Source of the DNA: Merluccius polli
Lineage: Eukaryota; Chordata; Actinopteri; Gadiformes; Merlucciidae
Length of the DNA: 64,000 bases
Assembly (NCBI GenBank): GCA_030340625.1
Contig: JAOPHQ010005689.1
Span: 936,001 to 1,000,000, forward strand
Direction: 5' to 3'
A model generated the notes under the pieces. It saw only the letters and a program-made list of their open reading frames with translations, did not search any database and was not told the DNA's origin. A program made the position numbers and the translations under genes. This document shows positions 1 to 10,432 of the stretch, one piece after another (the stretch's first letter is position 1; each line of letters begins with the position of its first letter).

Positions 1-654
<654 letters not shown>

Positions 655-944
655 CCCCTCACTTACAGAATCCCCAACGGTGTCCTTGGAAACCAAACTA
701 AACATCATTGTTTGTTAGATACAAATTGGAGAGAAATCCAACGACCTTGGAGAGCAGCCAAGTTGTGCCTCAGGAGCCCAATTTACACTCGACTTGTGAA
801 AAGATGTGAGGTGACCACGGATTTCAAAGAGAAAGATGTATTGAAAAGGGACGTACTATGTAAATAAGGGTCTGAAAAAAATAATGAAACAGACAGCGTT
901 TCACATGCAACCCATAGGAGCCCAATGCAGAAGCTAAAGAAAAT

Positions 945-1816
945 CAACAGAGGCTTAGTCGAATAAGTTTCCATTAGTCGCGCAAAAAGTAAAACATAAA
1001 AATAATGGCACAAGCATCGCAACCGAATACATCCGTGGTCGCAACAAGCAACAACAAATATTGACCAAACAATGGCTCTCTAGAGAGGAGTGCTGCTACC
1101 CGTCTCCTCGGTGGGTTTACACCTGGGCAGGTATAGGCCTACACCCGGGCAGGTGAACACCGCTAGACACACTGGACTAATACCGGTGACCGTGTCTTTA
1201 GTTCCCTGCGTCTGATCACTGTAATTCGGAGCGTGAATATCTGTTGAATATCTAATATCTTTCCAACTTTAAAACACTTTTGTATTTTTTAAGACAAGAC
1301 AATAGTCGCACATCCCTAGTAACTACGCCCGTGAAGGTGAACCCTCCCGGACACCGCTATTAACATGAACCGCTCCCCCGAAGGAGCCGCACATCCACAC
1401 ACACCGGACACGAAAATACCAACAAACATTTTTTCCATGTGCTTGCTTTTAAATAAAGTTGTGTGCAGTTATACAGTGTATAAATACGATTAACCAAAGT
1501 GTTCAATGTCTTCTTCCTGGTTGACAACCTTCAGCACCGCTTTGTCCATGACGATAATAGGTGGCCCGCTTCGTGCGTGTGCTTGCAAGAATGATATTTT
1601 AAAGGCTGATTATTATGTTATTGTATTATCTGTAAAGTAGCACAAGGTTAACAGTGTTTCTTTAATAACACTCTCGCCCTGCAACTCAAACCATGTTCTG
1701 ATGCCCCAAAAAATAAAGTGAAATAATGACATTAAAAATGCAATGATTAGTCGACCATCAGCTTGAAATGGCGACTAAGAGTCGACTAAGAAAATCTTTA
1801 GTCGGGGGCAGCCCTA
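945..1816. mobile_element. hAT-like non-autonomous DNA transposon, poorly bounded
   Basis: The right terminus (1738-1816) has stacked AGTCGACTAAG-type motifs and ends TTTAGTCGGGGGCAGCCCTA, the style of a fish hAT terminal inverted repeat. GTCGAATAAG and ATTAGTCGCG motifs near 950-980 may belong to the other end. No 8-bp target duplication could be fixed, so the left limit is a guess. A CACCTGGGCAGGT-type motif appears twice near 1120-1155. Confidence 0.35.
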
Positions 1817-3156
1817 CTAACTAGCTGTGTATGTGTGTGAGTGCACCAGTGTAGCTCAGCGGGCTAGCCAGTGACGGGCAGCTGGCGGTGGCTCCTTCTC
1901 TCGGCCTAGATTCCATCGGATCGGACTTTGCGAGAGCCGTGGCGTGGAACGCTTTTGGCGAGGCTAAGCCCTCTAGTAATCACAGGGAAAGTCAATATGT
2001 CCTTGCCCGCCTTGTGCCGTTTAAATCACTTTGGGAATGGATGATTTTATAGGCGTTGGGATTTGGCGGGCGTGTTGTACGGTTGTTTAAGTGATAAAAG
2101 GGGATAACAGAGACAGAGTGTGATAGCGGCTGATCCCGAGGCATAGTAAATGCTATATAAGTGTTGAGACTCCCTATTGCCCTCGCTCTTCCTCTCTTTA
2201 ACCAGGCGGGATGCTAGTACACGCCACGGGTAATCATTGTCTTCAGCGACGCTGGCTCAATCTAAACATGGTCAAATCCTCTTTAAAGGCTAGCCACTGG
2301 CTAAGTCCTGTGTTGCTGGTTTGACTTCTTATCTATCTGCACCCTGTGCTGTGTGGTTGAGTGGTGACAAAATGATGAAGCAGAATCCTTTTTTTAATCT
2401 GACTGCATATCATAGGTGTTTGGTCTACGTTGTACCATAATTCCTACCGAGTAATAAACTACAATTATTTTTGCCATAATTCATATAATTTCATTGGAAG
2501 GTGACAGCTTTATGGTGTCTTTGTGAGATGTTCTACATGACAGACAAGTTTAATCAGTTTAATTGCTTTTTCTTGCCGCAAATGACATCAGCCCATCAGT
2601 TGTGGGTTGCAGATTTTATGATGAATAGAAGCTTAGTGCGGATTGACTAAAGAATATTAAACAAAGATAAGCCCTTAATTTATCCAAATATGAATCTGAA
2701 ATCTTACCACAAACTGTCAAGCGTAAAGAAATCCTTACATTGCATATATTTTAATTGATTCGACATCCTAATAAACACTTACTATGGACATCATGACAAC
2801 TAAATTCTTAACATTAACGTTTTCAAAAATGTTTAAGAGTTGTGGAGAATTGAGATACAGTAGAACAGTGTGTTTCTTTATTGCTCCATGACAGCTTACA
2901 TTACATATAGTAATGGCGGAAGGTGACCTACAGGTGAGGCTGACAACAATCAAAGCAGACAAATAAATATTAAGTAAGTGCTGGGCCAATTTTCTAAAAA
3001 GGAGATGTTCTGCAGTATACATCCACAGCCGTCAAGGTGTGTGTTCGGGTGGGCTTGTGTTTAGCTCTGCACTATGGTGACCAGTCCTGGGGGGCTTGGT
3101 CCACATTGGTGGCCTACTGAGTGGCCTCCAATGTCTGCATTGCGCTGGGCGTCGTG
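1817..3156. other. gene-free sequence, no recognised element
   Basis: AT-rich unique-looking DNA. I see no exon, RNA gene or bounded repeat. Confidence 0.4.
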
Positions 3157-3204
3157 AATACAATACCAGTGTACTGGACATGTACATTGTGATAACAATA
3201 CAAT

Positions 3205-3779
3205 CAGGGGTTGAAATTAAGCTGTTTTACTCGCCAAATGCGAGTAATTTTTGTATTTGTTGAGTAATTTATGAAGACCACTCGCCACTCTGGCGAGCAA
3301 TCTAAAAATTTGGCGCGATTGGGGGGGTGCGCGATTGCCGCGGACCCGGACACGGACCCAGCACCGGACCCGCCAGCCGCGGACCCGACCGCGCAGCAAC
3401 CCCCCCCCCCCCGGTCAACAATCGCGCAGCGCAGCACTCCCCCCCCCCCCCCCTCCCCCGTCAACAATCGCGCAGCACGCCCCCCCCTCCCCCGTCAACA
3501 ATCGTGCAGCACCCCCCCCCCCGTCAACAATCGCGCAGCAACTCCCCCCCGTCAACAATCGCCCCCCCCCCCGTCAACAATCGCCCCCCCCCCCCCGTCA
3601 ACAATCGCGCAACACCCCCCCGTCAACAATCGCGCAGCAGCACCCCCCCCCCCCCCCCCCCTCCGTCAACAATCGTGCAGCGCCCCTATTATTGTCTAGT
3701 ACAAAATCTGTTTGTCTAGTAAAAATTATCATCTACTCGCCAGTTGTCTGGTAAGCCAAAAATTTAGTTTCAACCCCTG
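3205..3779. mobile_element. hAT MITE with internal C-tract minisatellite
   Basis: A 575-bp non-autonomous element. The ends are inverted: CAGGGGTTGAAATTAA on the left and the complement of CAGGGGTTGAAACTAA on the right. Perfect 8-bp direct repeats AATACAAT flank it (3197-3204 and 3780-3787), the hallmark of hAT transposition. There is no transposase. The interior is a GC-rich block (3310-3400, with repeated CGCGGACCC motifs) followed by nine copies of GTCAACAATCG(CGCAGCA) separated by 6-18-nt C tracts. Pro-rich open frames across this block in three registers are repeat artefacts. Confidence 0.9.
3400..3690. repeat. C-tract minisatellite, GTCAACAATCGCGCAGCA core
   Basis: Nine units start near 3414, 3461, 3496, 3524, 3552, 3573, 3597, 3623 and 3665. 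Each has the core GTCAACAATCG, usually followed by CGCAGCA, with variable C homopolymers between. The reverse complement of the core (CGCGATTGTTGAC) recurs in two other hAT elements in this window. Confidence 0.9.
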
Positions 3780-3819
3780 AATACAATACCAGTGTACTGG
3801 ACATGTACATTGTGATAAC

Positions 3820-4924
3820 ATGGATAGACCTGAATCCATGATCGATCAGGGCCCAAATGGATCAGCCTTGCTCCATAGCGATATTTAACAAATACTACAA
3901 AAGCTACAGATTCCTCACTTGGTGAATGCTATGACTCAAGGCAAGTTAACACTTTTAAAGCATAAGTTGATTAAGGGGAATACGCTTATACCACTTCCTC
4001 CTTCCTCCACAGCCCACCTGAAGGTGCTGAGAAGAAAATGTTGATTGCTCAAAGACAGTAAGTTCCCTGTCCCTTAAATGACAATCTGGCCCTGCCCAGC
4101 CATGGACCATTATGCTGTCCACTTCATGCATGCCACAAAATGGACAGATAGATAAACACTTTGAACTGGAATGAAGACACAGGTCGTAGAAGTATGTTTG
4201 ATTTTTTTTACTTGTTAATATCATACAGGGTCGTAGTAAAGTAAATTAAAACAAGGCTTTTGAATTGAACTAATAAACATGCATTCACATATACAATGCA
4301 AAATACACTTGTTAACAATAGAGCAAAGATAGCAATATTATCAACCTCAATATTATCAGACTTATCAATCTCCTCCAAGAGTTTACAAGAACAAAAGAAC
4401 AGAATACATCAAACTCAAAGCTTGGTCCTTTTCAGACATGACAAAATGTCTTCCGGTCTGACCAGATGTGTTCAGACTGACAGACGTGACCAGAAGAAAT
4501 GGCCATATAACCAAAGTAGAAACAAGAAGAGATTAATTTATAAACCATCCAACCATTTGGTTTGGTGGATCCAGAAGAACAAAAAACACTGGCTCCGTCC
4601 AGCAGAAAAGCTACCTGTACATTATTACAAACAGCACAGGACCTTGCAGCATCAAGTACATGACAGACTGGCACAACAGAGAGCCTAGGGGCCACACACT
4701 GAGGCCACTTCTCTTCTGGTGATACTGAATACTTTATGAATAAACCAGGTAGGCAAAATGAATGCTTAAAAAGTCACTGGCTCTGAAACCATTCATTGTT
4801 ACATTGTAAACTTTTGCCTTTATAGGTAATGAAGTAGAAGCAGTCAAAGAAGACGCCATGGCAAACATTTGAAAAATAATGTTTTTTTTTAAACTATTTT
4901 ACATCATAATCTTAATCTCATGTT
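3820..4924. other. gene-free sequence, no recognised element
   Basis: Open frames here are short and lack any domain, splice context or start context I would trust. No bounded repeat seen. Confidence 0.4.
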
Positions 4925-5247
4925 ATCCCTCATATAAAGGAAGTATAAACAAAGCACGCACATCCCAAAAAAACTGATGCTGGGTGCTGGACAAAAAAGG
5001 TCAATGATAGAAAAGGGAAAAATCCGCACACCAACAAAAAAGCTCCAGAGCAATAGATAATTTATTATCACCCAAAGGGAGTAACGTTTCGGGCTCGCAG
5101 ACCCTTCCTCAGACTAACGGTTAGTCTGAGGAAGGGTCTGCGAGCCCGAAACGTTACTCCCTTTGGGTGATAATAAATTATCTATTGCTCTGGAGCTTTT
5201 TTGTTGGTGTGCGGATTTTTCCCTTTTCTATCATCCCTCATATAAAG
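4925..5247. mobile_element. palindromic retroposed insertion with 15-bp target duplication
   Basis: Direct repeats ATCCCTCATATAAAG lie at 4925-4939 and 5233-5247. Between them is a roughly 65-nt 5' part (4940-5003) and then a perfect inverted repeat with arms 5004-5118 and 5120-5234 around one central G. A non-fixed 15-bp duplication fits target-primed reverse transcription by a LINE or Penelope-like element better than cut-and-paste transposition. Each arm contains CTGAGGA followed 15 nt later by GAAAC. This resembles the catalytic core spacing of hammerhead ribozymes known from Penelope-like elements, but I could not fold a full ribozyme. Confidence 0.7.
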
Positions 5248-5367
5248 CCCACAGACTACTGGAGCACAGTAGACTACAGGAGCTACTAGCACACTACTGG
5301 AGAGCAAAAGATAGTCTTGTCACTTTTGCACAAACATTATTGGGATACAGAAGGCCTATATCATGGA

Positions 5368-5524
5368 CAGGGGCGCTGCCAGGCATTTGGGGCCCCATGG
5401 AAAGATATTACATTGGGCCCTGGCAATTTTCTACTGGACTGGCCCACCACAGGAACGACGACCGACGGGGGGGGGGGGTGCTACGCGATTGTTGACGGGG
5501 GGGGGGGGGGGGGGGGCGCCCCTG
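5368..5524. mobile_element. 157-bp hAT MITE with G-tract minisatellite unit
   Basis: Termini are CAGGGGCGC and its exact inverse GCGCCCCTG, with perfect 8-bp target duplications ATCATGGA at 5360-5367 and 5525-5532. Inside are two long G tracts flanking one unit, TGCTACGCGATTGTTGAC (core at 5484-5495). The termini differ from the hAT at 3205-3779, yet the internal core is the same. No coding capacity. Confidence 0.9.
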
Positions 5525-5602
5525 ATCATGGAAGTAGAGGGGGAAAGGAGAATGGCGCATAAAGCCCTGTAATTCTTGATTACTTAATGCAGTATGAAAG
5601 AG

Positions 5603-5603
<1 letters not shown>

Positions 5604-5695
<92 letters not shown>
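5604..5695. repeat. (GT)n microsatellite
   Basis: About 46 GT units, uninterrupted. The flanking 5696-6057 shows no gene. Confidence 0.97.
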
Positions 5696-6057
5696 GCACA
5701 GGAGGGGGATCGGATTCTCCCTTGCACTACAGGACATCAGATGACCCCTGAAGAGGTGACATTGCTGGAGAAGATACACACAAGGTAATGGCTGCTGTGC
5801 TGGTGAAAAACTCTGTACTGAAACATAAGCTCTTTCCCTGCATCATCACCACCCTAACCAGGAGGGATGGAAAGTATAACCCTTTTCAATATTACCTCAA
5901 AAGGTTTCACACATAGCAAGCCTAGTCCATTTTTTCTTCTTCTTACTTTCTTCTCAGTATTGTTGAAGGAATCTTTTGGGAAAGAAAAAAAATCTATGGA
6001 TAGTAGAAGTAAATGGCTTTACTTCTACTATCCATTGGCCCCCACAATCAGTGTTCA

Positions 6058-6151
<94 letters not shown>
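6058..6151. repeat. (CA)n microsatellite
   Basis: About 47 CA units. Upstream, near 6000-6035, is a small inverted pair around GGATAGTAGAAGTAAA. Confidence 0.97.
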
Positions 6152-6153
<2 letters not shown>

Positions 6154-6671
6154 AGTGTGTTAGTGCATGCAATGAGCAAATGAGGTGGCAATAACACGGT
6201 GAGAGCCAGGGAGCCGGGTGGGGTGTAGGAGTTGGAGGGCATCTGGCTCCCAGGTCCTCATCCACTGGCTCCCCCTCCACACTGGCTACCGTGGTGGACG
6301 TGTACACAGTAATGCCTCACCTCATTAACAGCAGCCTTGTTTTGGTGCTTTTAACAAATGACTGCCATTATCGAGAGCTGACAGGAGTTCTTTGCTTGTG
6401 GAGTTCTTCACACAAGCACTCCAATGCAAGCGTGTTCACGCACACCCACCATTTTCTTTTCTAATTCTGACACCACTGAGAAATTCCCAGCCTTGAGCCT
6501 TTTCCTAACAGCAACATGAACCCACCATACTCGGCGTGTTCCCTTTATACCAAAAAAAATGTCTGGACCTTTCCAGATGCCAATTTATAATAATAACCCA
6601 TATTTGTTTCGCCCCCACGCTCCGTTTGTTTGGTCGTTTTCTCCTTTGGGACATTTGTAACATGGTACAGG

Positions 6672-6673
<2 letters not shown>

Positions 6674-6708
<35 letters not shown>
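6674..6708. repeat. (GT)n microsatellite
   Basis: About 17 GT units. Confidence 0.95.
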
Positions 6709-6709
<1 letters not shown>

Positions 6710-7838
6710 TAATAAATGGCCACGCGTCCTATTTATAAAGCACAAAGCCCCAGGCTCTGACAACACTGCTTAAGCTGCCTTAAAACGCCCACACGCCGTC
6801 GTACTTGGGGAGAAGTGCTGGGCAACGTCAGTCAAACGTCAGACCCACCAATCCGATGCATCTTCTTTGCAATATCCTCTGCAGTCGCTCATATAAACTA
6901 CACTCATATATACAAATATGCCCAAAAGCCACATTGCGAGAAATAGAAATAAATACGTAAAATAGGAGAAAGGGGAAGTGTTCTGCAAGTGCAGCACGGC
7001 AGAAGGTTGGCCCACTCATCAATGTGCTCGGACACAAACGTTTTAATGTAGTCTGTTTCATGACATTTGGGATGCATTGCTGTGTGTAGTGCAGCAGCAC
7101 AAAACACACATTGACAAAGCAGTCGCATAAGAATGCACAGAAAATGTGCACAGTCGATTTGTCTTGACTTTGGAAGAGCAAGTGGAGGCAAATGCTATGA
7201 GCTTTAATCCTGGTGAGCCGTACCGCTGGTCAGCACAGAACACCACAACAGTACAACATCAAAAACAAGCAAAAGACTGGGCATAGTGCCGGGAACCTAG
7301 AACGCCAGTACTGTAAAGTACAACTATAAAGTACACTTTAATGCTAACCGTTGCTATCTGTTAGCATTATATTTGGTGAGTGTGAATAAGTTGGCTGAAA
7401 ATAAACTTACCCCTCAGTCGAACGCTTTCACCCTGCTCCATGTTGCGGAGCGGGGCGAATGGGGGCGTTTAGGAGAGCAGTAGCTTGGGGGTGGGTGGTC
7501 CCAGCAGTAGTCCCAAACAACCACAGGTGACCCAGTGTGGAATGGGTGGGCTAAATGAGTGAGAGGGCAGCAGTACGGATAGCTAGGTGTGGACGGCAGG
7601 GACACAGCCAGAGATCTGTGTGCCAGAGATCACATGTGATGGATCAGCTACAGCTCTGCCGGCTTGTGCGTGTGTGTGCATGTGAGTGCATGTGTGTGTG
7701 CATGCGTGCGGCAGTGGCCAGTAAGGGACAGTGCCATCAGCCACACATCACAGAGCACCATCTTCACACACCCCTCCTTTCACAGCTCCCGATCCCTGAT
7801 GAACACTATGAGTGCGCGCACACAGAAAGGGGAGGAGT
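6709..7838. other. gene-free sequence
   Basis: No exon or bounded repeat recognised. Short TG-rich tracts occur near 7665-7705. Confidence 0.4.
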
Positions 7839-7965
7839 AAAGAATGAGAGGGAAGCACAGAAGCACAGACAGAGACAGACAGAGAGAGAGACGGAGAGAC
7901 AAAGAGCGAGATAGACAGAGAGACACAGACAGAGACAGACAGACAAAGGCAGAGAGAGGTGCTAA
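7839..7965. repeat. GA/CAGA-rich low-complexity tract
   Basis: Imperfect GACAGA and GAGA repeats. The Arg/Glu-rich open frame across it is compositional. Confidence 0.85.
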
Positions 7966-9410
7966 ATGTGATACACAGGATGCACAGTCAACTGGACTGA
8001 CGGATACGAACGAGAGATCAAAAGGTGGAAAAACAAGGAGATTTCACTCAGCCCTCGGTGTCATCAGCGCCCACTCTCCCTGCAGTCAAATGACAGAGAG
8101 GCCATAGCTGGATAGCAGGTCATTAGGACCTAAATGAGTAGTGACACTAAAGTAGTGATATTTTGCCCAAACTCAAGCAGTCTATTATCCGAGGCCAAGA
8201 TAAAAGTAGCCTGTGGTTTCAAAGCTGGGCAAAGGCAAAAATATGTTTGAATAAATTAGGACAGAATTCACACAGTCACACCTCAACCACGACCCCTACC
8301 TATCAGATAGCCAGTAGCCTGCTTGGCATGCACGAAAAGAACCACCGTCCCGACTTCCGGTGACTTGCCTCAACCGCGGCTGCCAATTATAATCTAGTGG
8401 CCTAAGAGCTTGTGAAGTGGGCGGTAATCACATAATCAGATTAGGATAATCCAGACCTTTTTATAAAGCGGTGGAGAAGCAGCTCTCCAGGTCCACCCAG
8501 CAGCAGGCGATGGGCCGGCCGGCAAGGACGCAAGGCTCCACCTCCACGGCACCGCTGTGGCGGTTGCTAAAAATCGATATACTGCCGGCCACTGGACAGG
8601 GCGCCAGGGACGGTTTGGTCACATTGGGCGTGCACATTCGCCGTTGGGCCATGGCAGGGGAGGACGTTATATGGCTTCAGAATAAAGCAACCAATTCCAG
8701 TGGTCGAGGCAAGAGTGCTTCTTAACCATTTGAATTGTATAAACGTGTCCGTGTATGCAAAGAGTACAAAAACATCCCAATTAAGCATAACCCAGCTAAA
8801 TAGTGAATACGGGAAACAGACAAACAAACTAAAGTATCGCCAAACAAATGAATGCAACGTTGTTCATGCAGAGTGCAGTAGCCGGCCTAGAATAAAACAC
8901 ACCCGTCGGGGACATGCTTAACATGGCAGATGTGTCGAAGTGGGTCTTAAAGGGGGGGGGGGGGGGGGGGGGGGGGGGGTATCACATCACTTAGTATGAA
9001 GGATTTAGTGGTTATCAAGCTTCACTTGGTTTGATGTCAGATGGCTGCTGGAGTCGGCGCTGGTGTGTGTGCACGCTGTACTTAGAGAGGCTTTAAGCTC
9101 TAAGCCCCTCAGGTATACATCACTACTGTTATGTAACAAAGGGCACAGACTGAGTGGTGGTAGGTGGGGGGGGCGGGGAGGAGGTTTGTTCAATGCAAAT
9201 GAGATGCTGTTTTTTCATCATCATCGGCCATTTTACTGTTAAAACAACAACTCGTGTTGAATTTAATTTCCTGCCATGTCAACAACTTCAAGCAAGCAAC
9301 TTCCTCTCTCTTACGTGTTACTTTCTTTGCCATCTGAATGTGAGACAGTAAAGGTTGATATAACAAACAAAGGACAAAACAAGTTAAGGTCTTCTACAAA
9401 AAGTCTATAC
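7966..9410. other. gene-free sequence with a GC-rich patch and a poly-G run
   Basis: A GC-rich patch at about 8460-8660 is open on both strands but has no recognisable domain, so I do not call a gene. A run of 28 G lies at 8952-8979. Confidence 0.4.
8952..8979 (+). repeat. poly-G homopolymer, 28 nt
   Basis: Uninterrupted G run, unusual for its length. The exact length is likely unreliable in any assembly. Confidence 0.9.
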
Positions 9411-9436
9411 ACACACACACACACACACACACACAA
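9411..9436. repeat. (CA)n microsatellite
   Basis: Thirteen CA units. Confidence 0.9.
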
Positions 9437-9584
9437 TCACTTTCCTACTTTAGCTACTTATGGGTACTTACAACCAAGTCCCCACAACTGTATACAAACC
9501 GACCCAGCGCCACTCCCTGGAGAGAGAACCCGCTCACCGTCTCACCGACCCATGGGGAGTGTGCTCGAGCACAGTAGTAGCAAG

Positions 9585-10424
9585 TGGGGATGGGCATGAT
9601 TAATCGACGATCGACTAATTGATCATTAAGAATTTTGTCGATGACGTAAATTTTTCATCGATAAATCTAATGCTAAAATATATCTTCACACGGTGTGTCT
9701 TTTTACAATTACCATTCGAAGTGTTGTTCAGCAGAGAAATAGTCCGCCAAAGACGTTGACATTGCTTAGCAACCGGACACGCTGGGGTTGATAAGTTACC
9801 GGACTACTTGCGGAGTGATAAGAAAGACGTGAATCAGGCAAAAAAATCCACTTTCCTTGACAGCGGTCCTGTTCGGTGTGCATAAAAGTACCGACGGACC
9901 AATTGCGAACTGGAACTGCTGATGCCATCTCTCCAAGTTAAAAAGTAGCCACACCCACCCCAAACCAATCGGAATAAGTGTATACATGTCAATTATAGCG
10001 GACTACACCACCTCTTCTATTCCACATGGAAATCTATTCCGATCAGAGAATTGTATTCCGATTAGCCGCGTTTACATGGACAATTCTGATCCGATTAGAT
10101 TTCTAATCGGAATAGATCTATTCCTAGCATGCAATCCGAATGTACTGTATGCATGGCATTTACAAAAGTGGTAAGCGTACGTCCATATGTCTCTCACACA
10201 TTCTCGTGTATTCCGATTGAAGCGTATATATATGATCATTTTCTATTCCGATTGAGCTGTTCTTCCACTTCTAATTGGACCAGAAGTGTCCATGTAAATG
10301 CGGGAGAATTAACGATCAATTTACATTGCATTTTGAATATAGCATATAAAGTTAATTTTAATATACAATTTAATTAATCGAAAATTGATCGTTAATTCTC
10401 AATTTAATCGAATGCCCATCCCTA
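9585..10424. mobile_element. 840-bp hAT-like element
   Basis: The left end TGGGGATGGGCATGATTAAT and the right end, which reads inward as TAGGGATGGGCATTCGATTA, form terminal inverted repeats. Flanking 8-mers GTAGCAAG (9577-9584) and GTAGCAAA (10425-10432) match at 7 of 8 positions. Further inverted ATCGATTA-type motifs lie just inside both ends. There is no transposase, and a second inverted-repeat element is nested inside at 10066-10304. Confidence 0.8.
10066..10304. mobile_element. nested MITE with CGTTTACATGGACA-type ends
   Basis: The left CCGCGTTTACATGGACA is inverted at the right as TGTCCATGTAAATGCGGG. The interior carries repeated ATTCCGATT motifs in both orientations. ATTCCGAT motifs also flank it (10000-10060), so the true element may be wider. 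Superfamily not assigned. Confidence 0.6.
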
Positions 10425-10432
10425 GTAGCAAA

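Larger units (their letters stand above)
3157..3819. repeat. 40-bp tandem duplication split by a hAT insertion
   Basis: A 40-bp sequence beginning AATACAATACC occurs at 3157-3196. It starts again at 3197-3204, is interrupted by the hAT element at 3205-3779, and resumes at 3780-3819 with an identical remainder. Without the transposon and its 8-bp duplication, the locus would be two perfect tandem 40-bp copies. Confidence 0.85.

Noticed and set aside
1850..1920. tRNA-like A box (TAGCTCAGCGGG)
   Set aside because: No B box at the right spacing and no cloverleaf; a chance match.
3400..3690. CRISPR-like array (regular repeats with spacers)
   Set aside because: The spacers are C homopolymers and the context is a eukaryotic hAT element.
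3271..3754. Three overlapping Pro-rich open frames of 130-142 codons
   Set aside because: All three registers are open because of the C-tract minisatellite inside a hAT element.
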